Part shown: positions 1 through 10,966 of the stretch, piece by piece | How positions within the stretch are numbered: the stretch's first letter is position 1 | Layout: every line of letters begins with the position of its first letter | Source of the DNA: Naumovozyma dairenensis CBS 421 | Taxonomy: Eukaryota; Ascomycota; Saccharomycetes; Saccharomycetales; Saccharomycetaceae | DNA: 64,000 nt | Direction: 5' to 3' | Assembly: GCF_000227115.2 (NCBI RefSeq) | Contig: NC_016489.1 | Span: 620,001-684,000, forward strand | Notes under the pieces: generated by a model | The model's input: the letters and a program-made list of their open reading frames with translations, nothing else | The model's database searches: none | Told to the model about the DNA's origin: nothing | Position numbers and translations under genes: made by a program

Positions 1-9
1 CAACCACAT

Positions 10-1316
10 ATGATGTTTATGGGAGACCGTTCTTTTCCAGGCGCTGGTGATCAGCAACAGGTTCAACAACAACCGGGACAAGGACAAGCTCAGGGACTTC
101 CACAAATGTTTTCTTCTCAACTGAATAACCAACCTCATTTAGCCTCACAACAACAACAGCAACAACAACAGCAGCATCAAACACAGTCTGGTATGACTCT
201 ACAAGAATTACAAAAAAAGCAAGATAATTTGATGAATACCTATATGGCAAAACAAAAATTGGATGCATTACTGAGTCAACAATCTCATAGTCAAGGTCAA
301 GCCCAACCATCCCAAATATTTAACAATAACACAAATGCAAACATGTTGGCCAATTCACTGACGACTTCAGCTCCACCAGGATTGAATGTCTTCCAACCTC
401 AACAACAACAACCTCAGCAACAACAGCAGGGACAACAACAGCAGCAGCCTGGTATGATGAGACCTATAGCATCTCAGCTGTTAAAGCAACAGCAGCACCA
501 CCAGCAACAGCAACAACAACAACCGCAAACACAACAACAACTACCCCCACTAATGTTGCCGCCACCAAACCATCTTTTTATTCGTGAAGTTTGGTCTAAT
601 AACTTACATAGTGAATTCGTTATGATCAGAAAATTAATTAAACAATACAATTACGTATCAATCAGTACCGAGTTTGTTGGAACCATGGCAAGACCTATTG
701 GTAATTTCCGTTCAAAGACAGATTATCATTATCAAACAATGAGATCCAATGTTGATCTTTTAAATCCAATTCAATTAGGTATTTCATTGAGTGATTCTCA
801 AGGGAATAAACCTGATAATGGTCCCTCTACATGGCAATTCAATTTCCAATTTAATATTTCTAATGAAATGATGTCTAATGAATCTATTGAACTGTTAAGA
901 AAGTCAGGTATAAATTTTGAAAATCATGAGAAAAATGGGGTGGAATTAATGGAGTTTGCTCAATTAATTATTGATTCTGGTCTCTTACTGGATTCTAACG
1001 TTACATGGATTACTTATCATACAGCCTACGACCTAGGATTTTTGATTAATATTTTAATGAATGATTCAATGCCAAATAATAAAGAAGATTTTGAATGGTG
1101 GGTCAATAAATATATGCCAAACGTTTATGATCTAAATTTGATCCATAAGATAATTAAAGATTTTACTCAACAACCTCCGGGATTACCTGGCTTATTGAAT
1201 CCTAATGACAACTCCAATAATACTAATAATCTTTCCGGTAATGCTGGATTGAATGCGTTGGGTGTACCACCACCTCCACCTCCTCCACCAGGCGTCAATA
1301 TCACCGACTCTACGGC

Positions 1317-1350
<34 letters not shown>

Positions 1351-1566
1351 CCATCCCAGCATCATCAGTATACTTTAACATCTTTAGCCGATGAGTTAGG
1401 TATTCCAAGATTCCCAGTGTTTACGACAACAGCTGGACAAAGTTTATTAATGCTATTATCTTTTTGTCATTTAAGCAAATTATCGATGCATAGATTCCCC
1501 GACGGTACTGATTTTGTCAAATATAAAAATGTTATTTATGGTATCAATGGTATGATCGATAATTGA
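10..1566 (+). CDS. POP2: CCR4-NOT deadenylase subunit Pop2/Caf1
   Basis: Pop2 is a 3'-5' poly(A) nuclease subunit of the cytoplasmic CCR4-NOT complex and removes mRNA tails. Residues 1 to about 185 are Gln-rich low complexity, as in the S. cerevisiae protein. The RNase D-like (DEDD superfamily) domain follows. Catalytic positions read S-T-E in VSISTEFVG (about 219-221), D in YHTAYDLGF and Q in AGQSLL, the same non-canonical S/E/D/Q set as S. cerevisiae Pop2. About 60 residues of Pro/Asn-rich sequence, including runs of eight P and eleven N, interrupt the domain between the third and fourth catalytic positions. The ATG at 10 is the first in the window, but the frame stays open to base 1 (Q-P-H), so the true start may lie outside and the 5' end may be partial. 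BRE5 follows on the same strand, as in S. cerevisiae, but 6.5 kb away. Confidence 0.95.
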
Positions 1567-1636
1567 TATTCATCATTCTATTATTGTATTTTTCATCATA
1601 CCTGTATATTTCATTCCACAAGTAATATTTTGAAAC

Positions 1637-1668
<32 letters not shown>

Positions 1669-4600
1669 TATATACATACATACATACAAACATACATATA
1701 TAACGCTATTATTGTATATATATATATATACCGTCATATACACTATTCAAATTGTCTCTACATTTAATATATATACAGTAATTAAAGATCGATTTGACTT
1801 TATAGCTGGTGAAACGAAATTGCTCGCATAGGCAAATGTCACTGTATCTTTCGCTTGCAAAGAAAGGGAAGAGTGTCTACTGTCTTCATTGGCAAGAAAA
1901 AAGTTGGAAAATCCCTACTGTAAACTTATGAACATACATAGATTAGTTACTCTATCAAGCATATAGCAGAGCTCATCCAGGTGGACTGCATATCATTATC
2001 ATGCATAGGACTATGCGATCTAATCAGAAGCTCCCAGATTAAATCTCTGAACGAAGTCCGTACGGATTCCTTCTTTTTAAATCCTGCTGTTGTTGCCTAC
2101 AGGTATCAAAGAGACCAGCTCTGATGAGAGCCAAAGTTATACCCACAACTATGCTATAGGAATGGCTGAGTGGTATATGATCTTCTCTATATGCTTGCTT
2201 TTAGAAATGAAATCAGCACCTTAAAGTACTAATTCAAACTCCAAACCTATGAACATATTTGGCAGAGTGTTACCATCTTCTGCAATACAGAGTGTACTCG
2301 ATACAACTAATTGTCACTCACCGTCAGTTTTGAGCTCCTGAGAGTAAACCTATAGAAAATCCTAAGATCCTAAGATTTTTGTAAGGAAAGGCTAAGGGCC
2401 AGAAAGAAATGACCCACAAAAGTCATAACACTAATTGTTGCTGCTTTTCGTAATTTCTGATAGTTCAGCTAAGCATCATTCAGAAAGTATTACTTTCATA
2501 GCAAAAGTTACGTATTTTTTGTGCTTTCCAATTAAATAGCTCAACCTTTATGGAATGTAATTACGTATTCAATACTTGAAGACGATTTGTTTCTAATCCC
2601 TAATAAAACAGATATTTCTTTCCAACTTTATGCAAATGCTAACAATTCATTTTGGCATGAAAAACTGTATATCAAATAAATTATTTTGGTACCATTATCA
2701 ATTCCTTCTTTTATGATATGACCACTTTCAGACATGATTTGCCAATTTTTCGATGACTTGCACCGAAGATAGAAGGGTTAGAAATGGTAGCCACACTATT
2801 GTCTAAGAAGTTCAAGGCTAACTTATTTGTTATTGTTGCAATCTATCTCGGTATAAGCTTTTACGTAATCTTAGGTATAACACCGAATAAGATGGATCCC
2901 CCTCCTGACAGAATTCTATCTTTTACATTTCAGTGGTCTTCTTGTAACGAGAGATATCTTTATCAACATTTTTATCGTTTCTTTTGCCTTATGAAAAATA
3001 ACTTACTTGTGGGAGTAACGAACGATCTCAAATAAATCAGCTTCAAAAACCTGGATGGTAGAAAATAACTGATGGAGTACTTGCCTAACTAGTGACGGTA
3101 TTTACAACTTTATTATTATTGGAATGCTGAATCCCTCTGTCAAAATAGAAGATAGTTCAGATCATGAGCAAAACTTGGATACTTACCGTTTAATGTAGAA
3201 ATCTTGCCATTGAGTTTTTTAGAACCGATAATGGACAATTTAGCACGTTCGATTCTTTAAGAAAACGGGTTTATTAGCGGTACCATATTTGCTGACTGAT
3301 TGAAGGCGTTTGTATAGCTGCCTCAGCAAATGAAATCGTAATTTATTTTGGACGTATGGTTTGTGGACCAGAACTTCTTGACCAAATGACAAAAGACTTG
3401 AAACACTGGAACGAAGGTGCAATGCTCGGGCCGAGTGACGAAGTGAATCTATATACAGACTTTCCCTTATTAAATCAGAAGATAAGACATGTAGAAAGGC
3501 ACACTTTGAGGTAGCAACTTAGAGTTAAGTAATGTACGACAAACGTCCATACCAGTAAAATCCAGAAGTCCCATTGTTAGAAGATGAATTCCAACTGAAG
3601 TTTACAATAATAAAATACCTTATTTACTGAAGACAGCTGAATTACACGGTATATATATCCTGGTGTCATAAGTTCGGAGCTCCAAAAATAAATATAAATT
3701 ACCCTCCTCCCTTATGACCACCCATGACATTGGTGCCCACTAATATGAAACGTTATATATATTTTCAGTATTCAACGCCATTAAAAAAAAATATGGCTCT
3801 TTTGTGAAAATATCCTTGTGAACTTTGTGTATTTGCCGCAACATGTATCTCATCGATTAACTCTTCCTTCCTGTTTCAGTCTATATCTATTCAATTTAAG
3901 ACATTCAATAGTGAAGAGACCCATAAGAGTGCAACATCTATTTTTTTCCCACAGTATGGCGCCCCCATCATGTGAAGACTCGTAGTAACCACTGGTAACA
4001 AACGGTTACCAATGGTAACTGTCGGTCCTTCGGACTTGGGCGTGTAACTCCTTCCTAATCCGGAAACCACTTACACAGCCCGGGGCCATTGTTTACTTTT
4101 CCTTTCTGGGACCGATGGCCCTTAATTTTGATGCTTTTGTGGCACCAGCACTTTCTTTCTTTGAGACAATGGAGGAACCCTTTGTGTTGTGTCTGAAGTT
4201 ATCCTAAAAAAGAGTAATGGCTCCCATGACTCAAATGGGTAAAGAACGGTTGCTACGTATGGATTTAGCAGTCACTTTGAACGTTTGGTGCTTTACAATT
4301 ATAATGAGATGGAACACTTAAGAAAAAATGGTAGAATACCTGTCGGAAATTGAGTACTTTCGGGTAAGACAAGATATCAATCTCCTGTCTGGTAAATATT
4401 TAAGTATCACCAGGAAAATTCACTTGGGGTAGCCTTCAAAATGGTTCTACTTTCCTCAAGATCCCTATTTTTTCAAACGAAGAAGTGTATCAAAAGTTGA
4501 CCACAACATACTAATTCTCCATCTCTCTTTCCTTTTTCTTTGTCTTTGTAATTATTCATTTTTTTCTAACAGTTTTGCACATTAAAGTATTCTCAGCCTT

Positions 4601-4694
4601 TTAATTGAAGCACAACAAAATAAAAAATAATTATTATAAAAAGATAAGATTAAGTTTCCGTATTGCTCCCTATATATAAAATTTTGAGCTAGTG
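1567..4694. other. Gene-poor region downstream of POP2
   Basis: There is no convincing intact gene. From about 1635 to 1735 the sequence is TA/CATA-rich low complexity, presumably the POP2 3' end. The rest has normal composition but is broken by stops in all frames. Short open stretches look like decayed coding sequence: a hydrophobic 83-codon ORF at 2784-3035, an integrase-like RTDNG motif at 3218-3277, and an unrecognised open stretch of about 65 codons at 3297-3500. None has a clear family match by eye. Together with 5182-8059 this separates genes that are direct neighbours in S. cerevisiae. Confidence 0.6.
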
Positions 4695-5181
4695 ATGTTA
4701 CAAACAGTTCGTACCCTCAAGAACTCAAGTGACTATGAAAAAGTGGATCTAATAGAAGCAGTGTTAGATCCTATCACCAAAAGAGTCCTTAAACTTCAAG
4801 GCGACTCAATGCCCAATCACAACCTTATTTCGAACAAGGTACAAATCAATATTATTGAACTCCCAACTCCTGAACCTACTTCTCCAGAGGAAAGGGAACG
4901 AAGGACAATGCCAGGAAACTAAGACAACTCAATGGGGTGGGGGTCCCTATAGTGGCAAGAAGCTATGTAATGCGTGTGGGTTTTTTTTATTTGAAACGGA
5001 AAGGTATCATGGTATCAGAAATGGTAGTGCAGTGATGAGACACAGAAGATGTAAGAATCCCAAGTAACGTTTGAATCCTGATATATTCGATGTTGATGAT
5101 GAATATATGAGGAAATTGAGAAATGATAAAAGTATCAACGAGAATTTCCAAGATATTCCATTATCTTTTCTTTTTCAATAG
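4695..5181 (+). pseudogene. GATA zinc-finger transcription factor relic (GAT2-like)
   Basis: Two overlapping open stretches in different frames encode one broken GATA-type protein. The first runs from ATG 4695 to about 4920. The second (about 4855-5067) contains a finger core with W-G-G-G-P-Y, then KKLCNACGF, then RHRRCKNPK. A normal finger is CxxC...TPxWRRGPxG...LCNACGL. Here the first Cys is lost, the second remains eight residues before the Trp, and CNAC is intact. An in-frame TAA at 5065 interrupts the frame, which then stays open to TAG 5179 with an acidic tail (NPDIFDVDDEYMRKL). Spacing and the basic RHRR segment resemble Gat2-type fingers; this assignment is by eye. One frameshift, one internal stop and the lost Cys support a pseudogene. 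Confidence 0.75.
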
Positions 5182-8059
5182 GAGTATTTCCATATTCTTC
5201 ACATTTTAATTGGATCCCAATGGCACCGTATATGTTCCACTAGATAATATAACGTCCACCTTTACAGTATATAATAACATTAATAATATTCTGAATAAAT
5301 TTGTAACACTAATAATAGTCCGAATAATAACTATAATAATATAATTAAAAGAAACATATAATATATTATATGTTTCAATAATTGTCTGAATGTTTTTGTA
5401 GCTATAAAGCTTGTTCAGAAGTATTACAGATTCAGACGCCTGATTACTGTCCGTTTTCAGACAGTTGCATCAGTCGCGCGGTGTTATTATTTGTGTATTC
5501 CTTCTTTCAATGTCAGAGTTAATTTTGATTGATCAAACCTCCTTGATATATGGACATATATTAGAGCAACTCCTATAGTTTTCCCCAGGATTCCAGCTAT
5601 ATTCACTTGTTTCTGACAAATAATTCAGCTGGAATGTCTAAATAATTAATAATCTTCCAAAAAAAAAATATCGGAATATTCGACGTAGATCTTTTATATC
5701 AAATCTTCTAGAATATTTTCCGCAAGCAAACTTCGAAATGAATCCAGTTAACCGCCCGAAGCCTACACCAACCACCGCCAACATCTTCACAGTTGAAGAG
5801 TTAATGCATAGAAAACGTTGTTTCTTAGATATGGGATTGTTTTTCAGGATCTTGGTTTTTCTATATAGGCAAATTAATCTATCCCATGGTGGGTCCTAAT
5901 ACAGGAAAAATTATGGGTTCCTCACCTTTCCCAAGCGGAATGCCTCCATGTACACCATGGCAAATACCTTTACCTAACAATAATTCCAGAAATATCTGGT
6001 GTCCTTAATTTGTTTGCCGATCATATTGCTTATATTTTTAGTAACCGTAATCCGCTCTCAAATCATATTACTGTTTCCAGTACCGTTTCCACCACCAAAG
6101 TTCAAATGGAAAAGAAGAAGGGAAGGTGAACAATTCACATGTGGTCAAGTTGAGAGGAACTGACAGTAGACAGTAAAGTAGTGATTTTTCACAAATCTGT
6201 AGGTCAATTTGGAACCTATTTATATGAGGTTGAAAACATATTACGATACAGAAATTTCAACTTCCAGAATTGGTTACCAAAGACCAAGAGGAGTCTTAAT
6301 ATGTTTTGAGGATAAGAATATTTCTGAAACAATTTTTGATAATTAGAAAGTGACAGATGTCTTGACAAAGATTTTTAGTTCCAGTTTTTAATAAACCCCT
6401 TCATCGCATTCTTTTGTTATCTTTTTAAATTCTTTTCTTTGCTTAAATCCTAAATGACAATTAATGGCCTTTTTACCAAGAAATACATTAATAAATAAGC
6501 CATGTAACATATGAAAAATAATAAAATGTACGCTGCAAGTCAACTTCCTTGAAGAAAAAGTAACTGTAGTTCTTTTGGTTTCCTATGAGGGTAATCGGAA
6601 GTCAATTATTGTCCTGCAGCATACAATAGTCCCATGTGCCTGATCATTTATTCGAAGTGTACAAAGAGAAATTAGTAAAAAATAAAAAAAAATTGAGGTA
6701 TTTAAACTATTGAATTATTACGGGGAACCGTTAGATTGGAAGGAACCACCAAGGAAATTTATTTGGTGTTAGATGTAATTTACCTCTTTTTGATAATTCA
6801 GAGTTATTTTATTAACCACGTTCAGGTATAATATATGGGTTGGTTTTAGTTACTTATTTTATACGGTAAGCAGAGGGGATAATAAGGTGACTACGTAAAG
6901 GCTCTAAGATCGGTAACCTTCTCTGAAGTAGCCTCGATTGCCAAGTTCTTATTAGTAGTTCTTGGAAGAGTCTCTTTAGTATAGAACATATTTTGAAAAG
7001 CTTTACTTTAACAATATTTTACAACTAATTAGGTGTCTATGTACATAATCAAAGGTGGTAGGGGTAAATTTTTATATAGAGAAATTGCCATGATGAGGGG
7101 TGAAAATCCTGTGTAATTTTGCATATTTATTTCACTTTTTACTGACACTATAAATCATTATATACGGCGCTGAGAGAGTGTCACAGGCAATGTCACTCCA
7201 AGCTAGAGACCATATAAAGAAGAAATAAGTATTAGAAGTCCCTATGATCTTCTTTCGTGACGGGCGTTCAGAGCAAACATAATGGTTCATAAGCTGTACT
7301 TACTTCTAGAATTTTAATCAGTGGTTATATCTGGTTCCTTTAATAAAAAGAAAAAATACATAAATATCTGCCATATCGTTGAAGGAATATAATCGATATT
7401 TTATTTCCTCAAAAACCGAACTCAGGGACCACATATTTAAATGTCAATCATATATCATTCGTACTAGTTCTCGTTGTTGATCTTTTATCTAGAATGTATT
7501 GAATTTGTTTGTCCATTGCCATGGTCTCGTCTTGCAATCAAAATTTTTTTCCTTGATCCCGCGCTTCTTTAATATGGGAAAACTCGGGTGGGTGGCGGTA
7601 AGAACATTTTTAACAACATTTTGACTCAATTCAGTCGAGAAAAAGAACAAGACATGCTCCATCCTAAATAGAAGAATTAGGTTGGTTGCGACTGATATTT
7701 ATACATTACAAATATTGACAACAGGATAGGTTGTCTTATTGCGCTTTACTAGCTCTTCTATTCTACATTATCACGTCATTGAACATCGTATAGTCCGCTA
7801 TCATTCATTTGTCAAGCAACGATCCTAAACCTACCATATTTATTCACGTAGAAGAAAACAAACGACAATAAACACTGCATATATCCAGCATTATAGCATA
7901 CGCGTTACTATACCAATCTAACGAGCATACTTTCATATTCCCATCCCAAGTTTTGCCTATAATAACGACCTCCTTTCCATTACTAGCAACGATAACGAAA
8001 ATAATACTCCGACAAATATTACTCTATAAAAAACAACGATTATATAATCAAAAGAAAAT
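5182..8059. other. Gene-poor region upstream of BRE5
   Basis: No intact gene is visible. It holds a 26-bp perfect palindrome (5351-5376), a 53-codon ORF at 5738-5899 with no recognised relative, and a coding-like relic around 6226-6400 interrupted by an in-frame TAG. The last several hundred bases before 8060 presumably contain the BRE5 promoter and leader. No LTR ends, tRNA or long direct repeats were recognised. Confidence 0.55.
5351..5376. repeat. 26-bp perfect palindrome
   Basis: Both 13-base arms match exactly: GAAACATATAATA followed directly by its reverse complement TATTATATGTTTC, with no spacer. It lies about 170 bp past the end of the GATA pseudogene. A transcript through it would fold into a stem with almost no loop, so it may be a termination or cruciform-prone site; the function is unknown. 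Confidence 0.85.
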
Positions 8060-10147
8060 ATGGGTACTCCTCCAACTATTCAAGAAGTGGTTTACACTTT
8101 TGTACAAACATATTATGATAGAATGCAAAATGATCCAATTAGAATGTCCAGCTTGTACTCGACTACTGCCGAATTCACTCATATAAATTATAACGCTCAT
8201 TTGGACCCAAACGATACCAAGGCTGATAATGATCTTATTTTACCAACTATTAAATTAATTGGTAGAGAAAACGTTTACAAATTCTACAAGAGACATAAGG
8301 AGAAAATTTCCAATATTAATTTCAAGTTGAATTCTGTTGATTTCCAATCCACTAATAATAATAATATTTTAATTATGACATACGGTGAACTATTCTGGAA
8401 AAATAATAATGACAATGATATCGGACCAACTTTTAAATTCGTTCAAACTTTCATCTTGAATTCATTGAATAGTTACTATACCAAATTCGATATCGTTAAT
8501 GATTTCATTAAATTCATACCTGATGATTTGGAGAATTATGTCATAATATCGCAACAAGATGAACAACAAGGAAAAGTGGAAGATCCAGTAAATTACAACA
8601 TAGGGACTAAACATGAAATTAGGAAGGAAGAACAGGATGCAATAACTAAAGGTTTTCTCAAAGAAGAGAAAGACGCAAAGAAGGAAGAAAAATCCGTGGA
8701 ACAAAATATAGCAAAGGCTCCAACCCACGAAGAACTCAAAGAGACACCGTCGAAAAGTGATATAAAAGAGGGTAAAGAAGAATTATCATTATCCGAAAAG
8801 CACCTGTCAAATAAAACGAAGGCGGAAATAGATGAAAAGATGAACGAATCTGAAATAGTACCAAAGAAACCTTTGAAAACAACATCTCCAACTATTGCTG
8901 ATGATGAGAATATAAATAGTGTGGATGAAAAACACCATCTCGAGAAAAAGCAGCATACAAAACAAAATAAGGCAGAAAAGAAAAGTCACCCTCATCAACA
9001 TCAATCCCATGACGATATAAAAAGTGCAGAAAACGAAAAAGGAAAAGAAAAAGAAATATCCAAACTGAAAAATAGTCAACCAATTAAAAATGATGGAGCA
9101 GAAGAGAATATATCCGGACCAACGAAAGCTGCTGCTGCTTCATCCATAACCGTTCCGGTCACTTTTACTTCTACAAATCTAGAAAAGGAAAAAACGACCG
9201 AGCATGTTGCCCCAAAGCTTACAGTAAGGGAAGAATCAAACGAAAATAAGAAAAAAGTGGAAGATGAAGAGATAGCAACGAAGCCATCCAAGGAAGTAAG
9301 CGGACCACAGCCAGTTTCTTCTTCCTCTTCCTCTTCTGTTACTGGAGAAGCCATACCACCAACATCAAGTGCTTCAACATCTATTACTACGGTCGAATCA
9401 CCTATTGCAAATAAAATGTCTACAAGTACTACAGCTGTCCGAGAAACTGATGAAAAACCCAAGACAGAACCTGCAGTAACACCTGTAGTTACACATGCAC
9501 CTGCTCCAGTACCTCCAATGAAAATGACATGGGCATCTAAATTGTCAGATAAAGTTAAAGTCGTGAAAGCTACTCCTGTTATTACCGCAGCATCAAATTC
9601 AAATGCATCTGATGACTCCCCCACTAATAAGAAATCAAATGCTAATAAAATAATTAATAAGAATTTCGTTGAATTCACCAAAGAAGCATCTCAATATCGA
9701 TTAGATCATAGTAATAGAAATGGTACTTTTGAGATGGGTAACCGTAACAATAGTAACAAAGGCAATAATATCAGTAAAAGAAGGCATGGGAATGTTAATA
9801 AAGATGGGTATTTCCCTATTTTTGTTCGTGGTATTGGATCCATGAAAGAAGAAAAATTGAAGTCACTTCTAGAGAAACAATTTGGCCCAATTATGAAAAT
9901 GTATATGGGTGACAACTTTTCAGTTGTCGATTTTGCCAATCAAGAAAATCAAAGTCAAGCTTTAGATAAGAAATTCTTCAAACTTGCCGATGGTACTGAA
10001 CTTCTTTTAGAAAAGAAGACTGCAAGGAAAAATAATAATAACAACAATAACACTAACTCTACTAATTATTCAAACTCTCGTCCAAGGAAGTATAATAACA
10101 ACAACACCCACAATTTTAACGATAGTATAAATAAAAAGTCCGACTGA
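8060..10147 (+). CDS. BRE5: Ubp3 deubiquitinase cofactor Bre5 (G3BP-like)
   Basis: Bre5 partners the deubiquitinase Ubp3 in deubiquitination of COPII/COPI components, ribophagy and stress-granule biology. Residues 1 to about 145 form an NTF2-like domain (IQEVVYTFVQTYYDRM at the start). A long, highly charged Lys/Glu-rich and Ser/Thr-rich linker follows. A conserved MTWASKL motif lies near residue 490. A C-terminal RRM-type domain at about 590-660 contains YFPIFVRGIG and FSVVDFAN, and a basic Asn-rich tail ends the protein. At 695 residues it is longer than the S. cerevisiae protein (515), almost entirely through the linker. The ATG at 8060 starts directly at the NTF2 domain and agrees with the known N-terminus. 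POP2-BRE5 orientation is conserved with S. cerevisiae. Confidence 0.95.
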   Translation: MGTPPTIQEVVYTFVQTYYDRMQNDPIRMSSLYSTTAEFTHINYNAHLDPNDTKADNDLILPTIKLIGRENVYKFYKRHKEKISNINFKLNSVDFQSTNNNNILIMTYGELFWKNNNDNDIGPTFKFVQTFILNSLNSYYTKFDIVNDFIKFIPDDLENYVIISQQDEQQGKVEDPVNYNIGTKHEIRKEEQDAITKGFLKEEKDAKKEEKSVEQNIAKAPTHEELKETPSKSDIKEGKEELSLSEKHLSNKTKAEIDEKMNESEIVPKKPLKTTSPTIADDENINSVDEKHHLEKKQHTKQNKAEKKSHPHQHQSHDDIKSAENEKGKEKEISKLKNSQPIKNDGAEENISGPTKAAAASSITVPVTFTSTNLEKEKTTEHVAPKLTVREESNENKKKVEDEEIATKPSKEVSGPQPVSSSSSSSVTGEAIPPTSSASTSITTVESPIANKMSTSTTAVRETDEKPKTEPAVTPVVTHAPAPVPPMKMTWASKLSDKVKVVKATPVITAASNSNASDDSPTNKKSNANKIINKNFVEFTKEASQYRLDHSNRNGTFEMGNRNNSNKGNNISKRRHGNVNKDGYFPIFVRGIGSMKEEKLKSLLEKQFGPIMKMYMGDNFSVVDFANQENQSQALDKKFFKLADGTELLLEKKTARKNNNNNNNTNSTNYSNSRPRKYNNNNTHNFNDSINKKSD

Positions 10148-10762
10148 TTGAATTTAACTGAAAGCATCGATAAAAATAAAACATATCCTAAAGAAACGCA
10201 ATATAAATTGTAAAAGAAGGGACGACGATTTGGAATTAACGGAACGCCGACAACGCCACTACCGCTACCGCCATTAGTACCACAGGTGTACAATCAATAT
10301 AATATATAGGGAGGCCTCATAAAAACTGCAACGACAGAATCAATAGAAACGATGTAGTTCATCTCCTTTGTACATATACGTATATATAAAAATACATAAA
10401 AAAATATAAGTAAAAAAAAGTATAATATAATGAAACGACTTAGAGAAACGAAGATGAAGTGAAGCTTTTTTAGTTTTTAGTTTCTTTTCTGTCTTTTTAT
10501 GTTTGTGACGCATTTTCTAAAGCCGTATAACGCGACGATTAAATTTGGTGAAAACTACAAACCGACGCAACTTTTTTTCGTTGTTTGGAAAACGCTCACT
10601 TTCTCAAAGTTTGTTCAGTTTCCATTATATCAACATCCTTCTCAAGAACTACTTTACGTACAAGGTGTTTTATAGACAGTTTACAATAAGATCAAGCAGG
10701 TGTTCATCGATTCAATCCTTCCATCGAAATCAATAACAACCAATTAAAAACAAAAACTAACA
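10148..10762. promoter_or_regulatory. BRE5 3' end and RPS28 promoter region
   Basis: No gene is visible. The second half should carry the RPS28 promoter and leader, which ends in an A-rich stretch just before ATG 10763. No canonical Rap1 site was recognised by eye. Confidence 0.45.
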
Positions 10763-10966
10763 ATGGATTCTAAAACCCCAGTTACTTTAGCTAAAGTCAT
10801 TAAAGTCTTAGGTAGAACCGGTTCTCGTGGTGGTGTTACTCAAGTTCGTGTTGAATTCTTGGAAGATACTTCCCGTACTATCGTTAGAAACGTTAAGGGT
10901 CCAGTTAGAGAAAACGATATTTTGGTCTTGATGGAATCTGAACGTGAAGCTCGTCGTTTACGTTAA
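10763..10966 (+). CDS. RPS28: 40S ribosomal protein S28 (eS28)
   Basis: This 67-residue protein has the full length and sequence typical of yeast eS28, a small-subunit protein at the mRNA exit/decoding side. The core [19 protein letters not shown] and the C-terminal [10 protein letters not shown] are intact. Codon use is strongly biased, as in highly expressed yeast genes. The neighbouring SWT1 and SEY1 match the S. cerevisiae RPS28A locus (YOR167C). An unusually long gene-free stretch (1.38 kb) follows. In S. cerevisiae the RPS28B mRNA has a long 3' UTR hairpin that mediates Edc3-dependent autoregulation, so this downstream region could do the same (inference). No intron is seen. Confidence 0.97.

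Noticed and set aside
2784..3035. 83-codon ORF with a hydrophobic N-terminus
   Set aside because: No recognised family, surrounded by decayed sequence; length is within chance for this region.
9076..9681. 201-codon ORF antisense to BRE5
   Set aside because: It mirrors the Ser/Thr/Lys-rich linker of BRE5 and has no protein-like features of its own.
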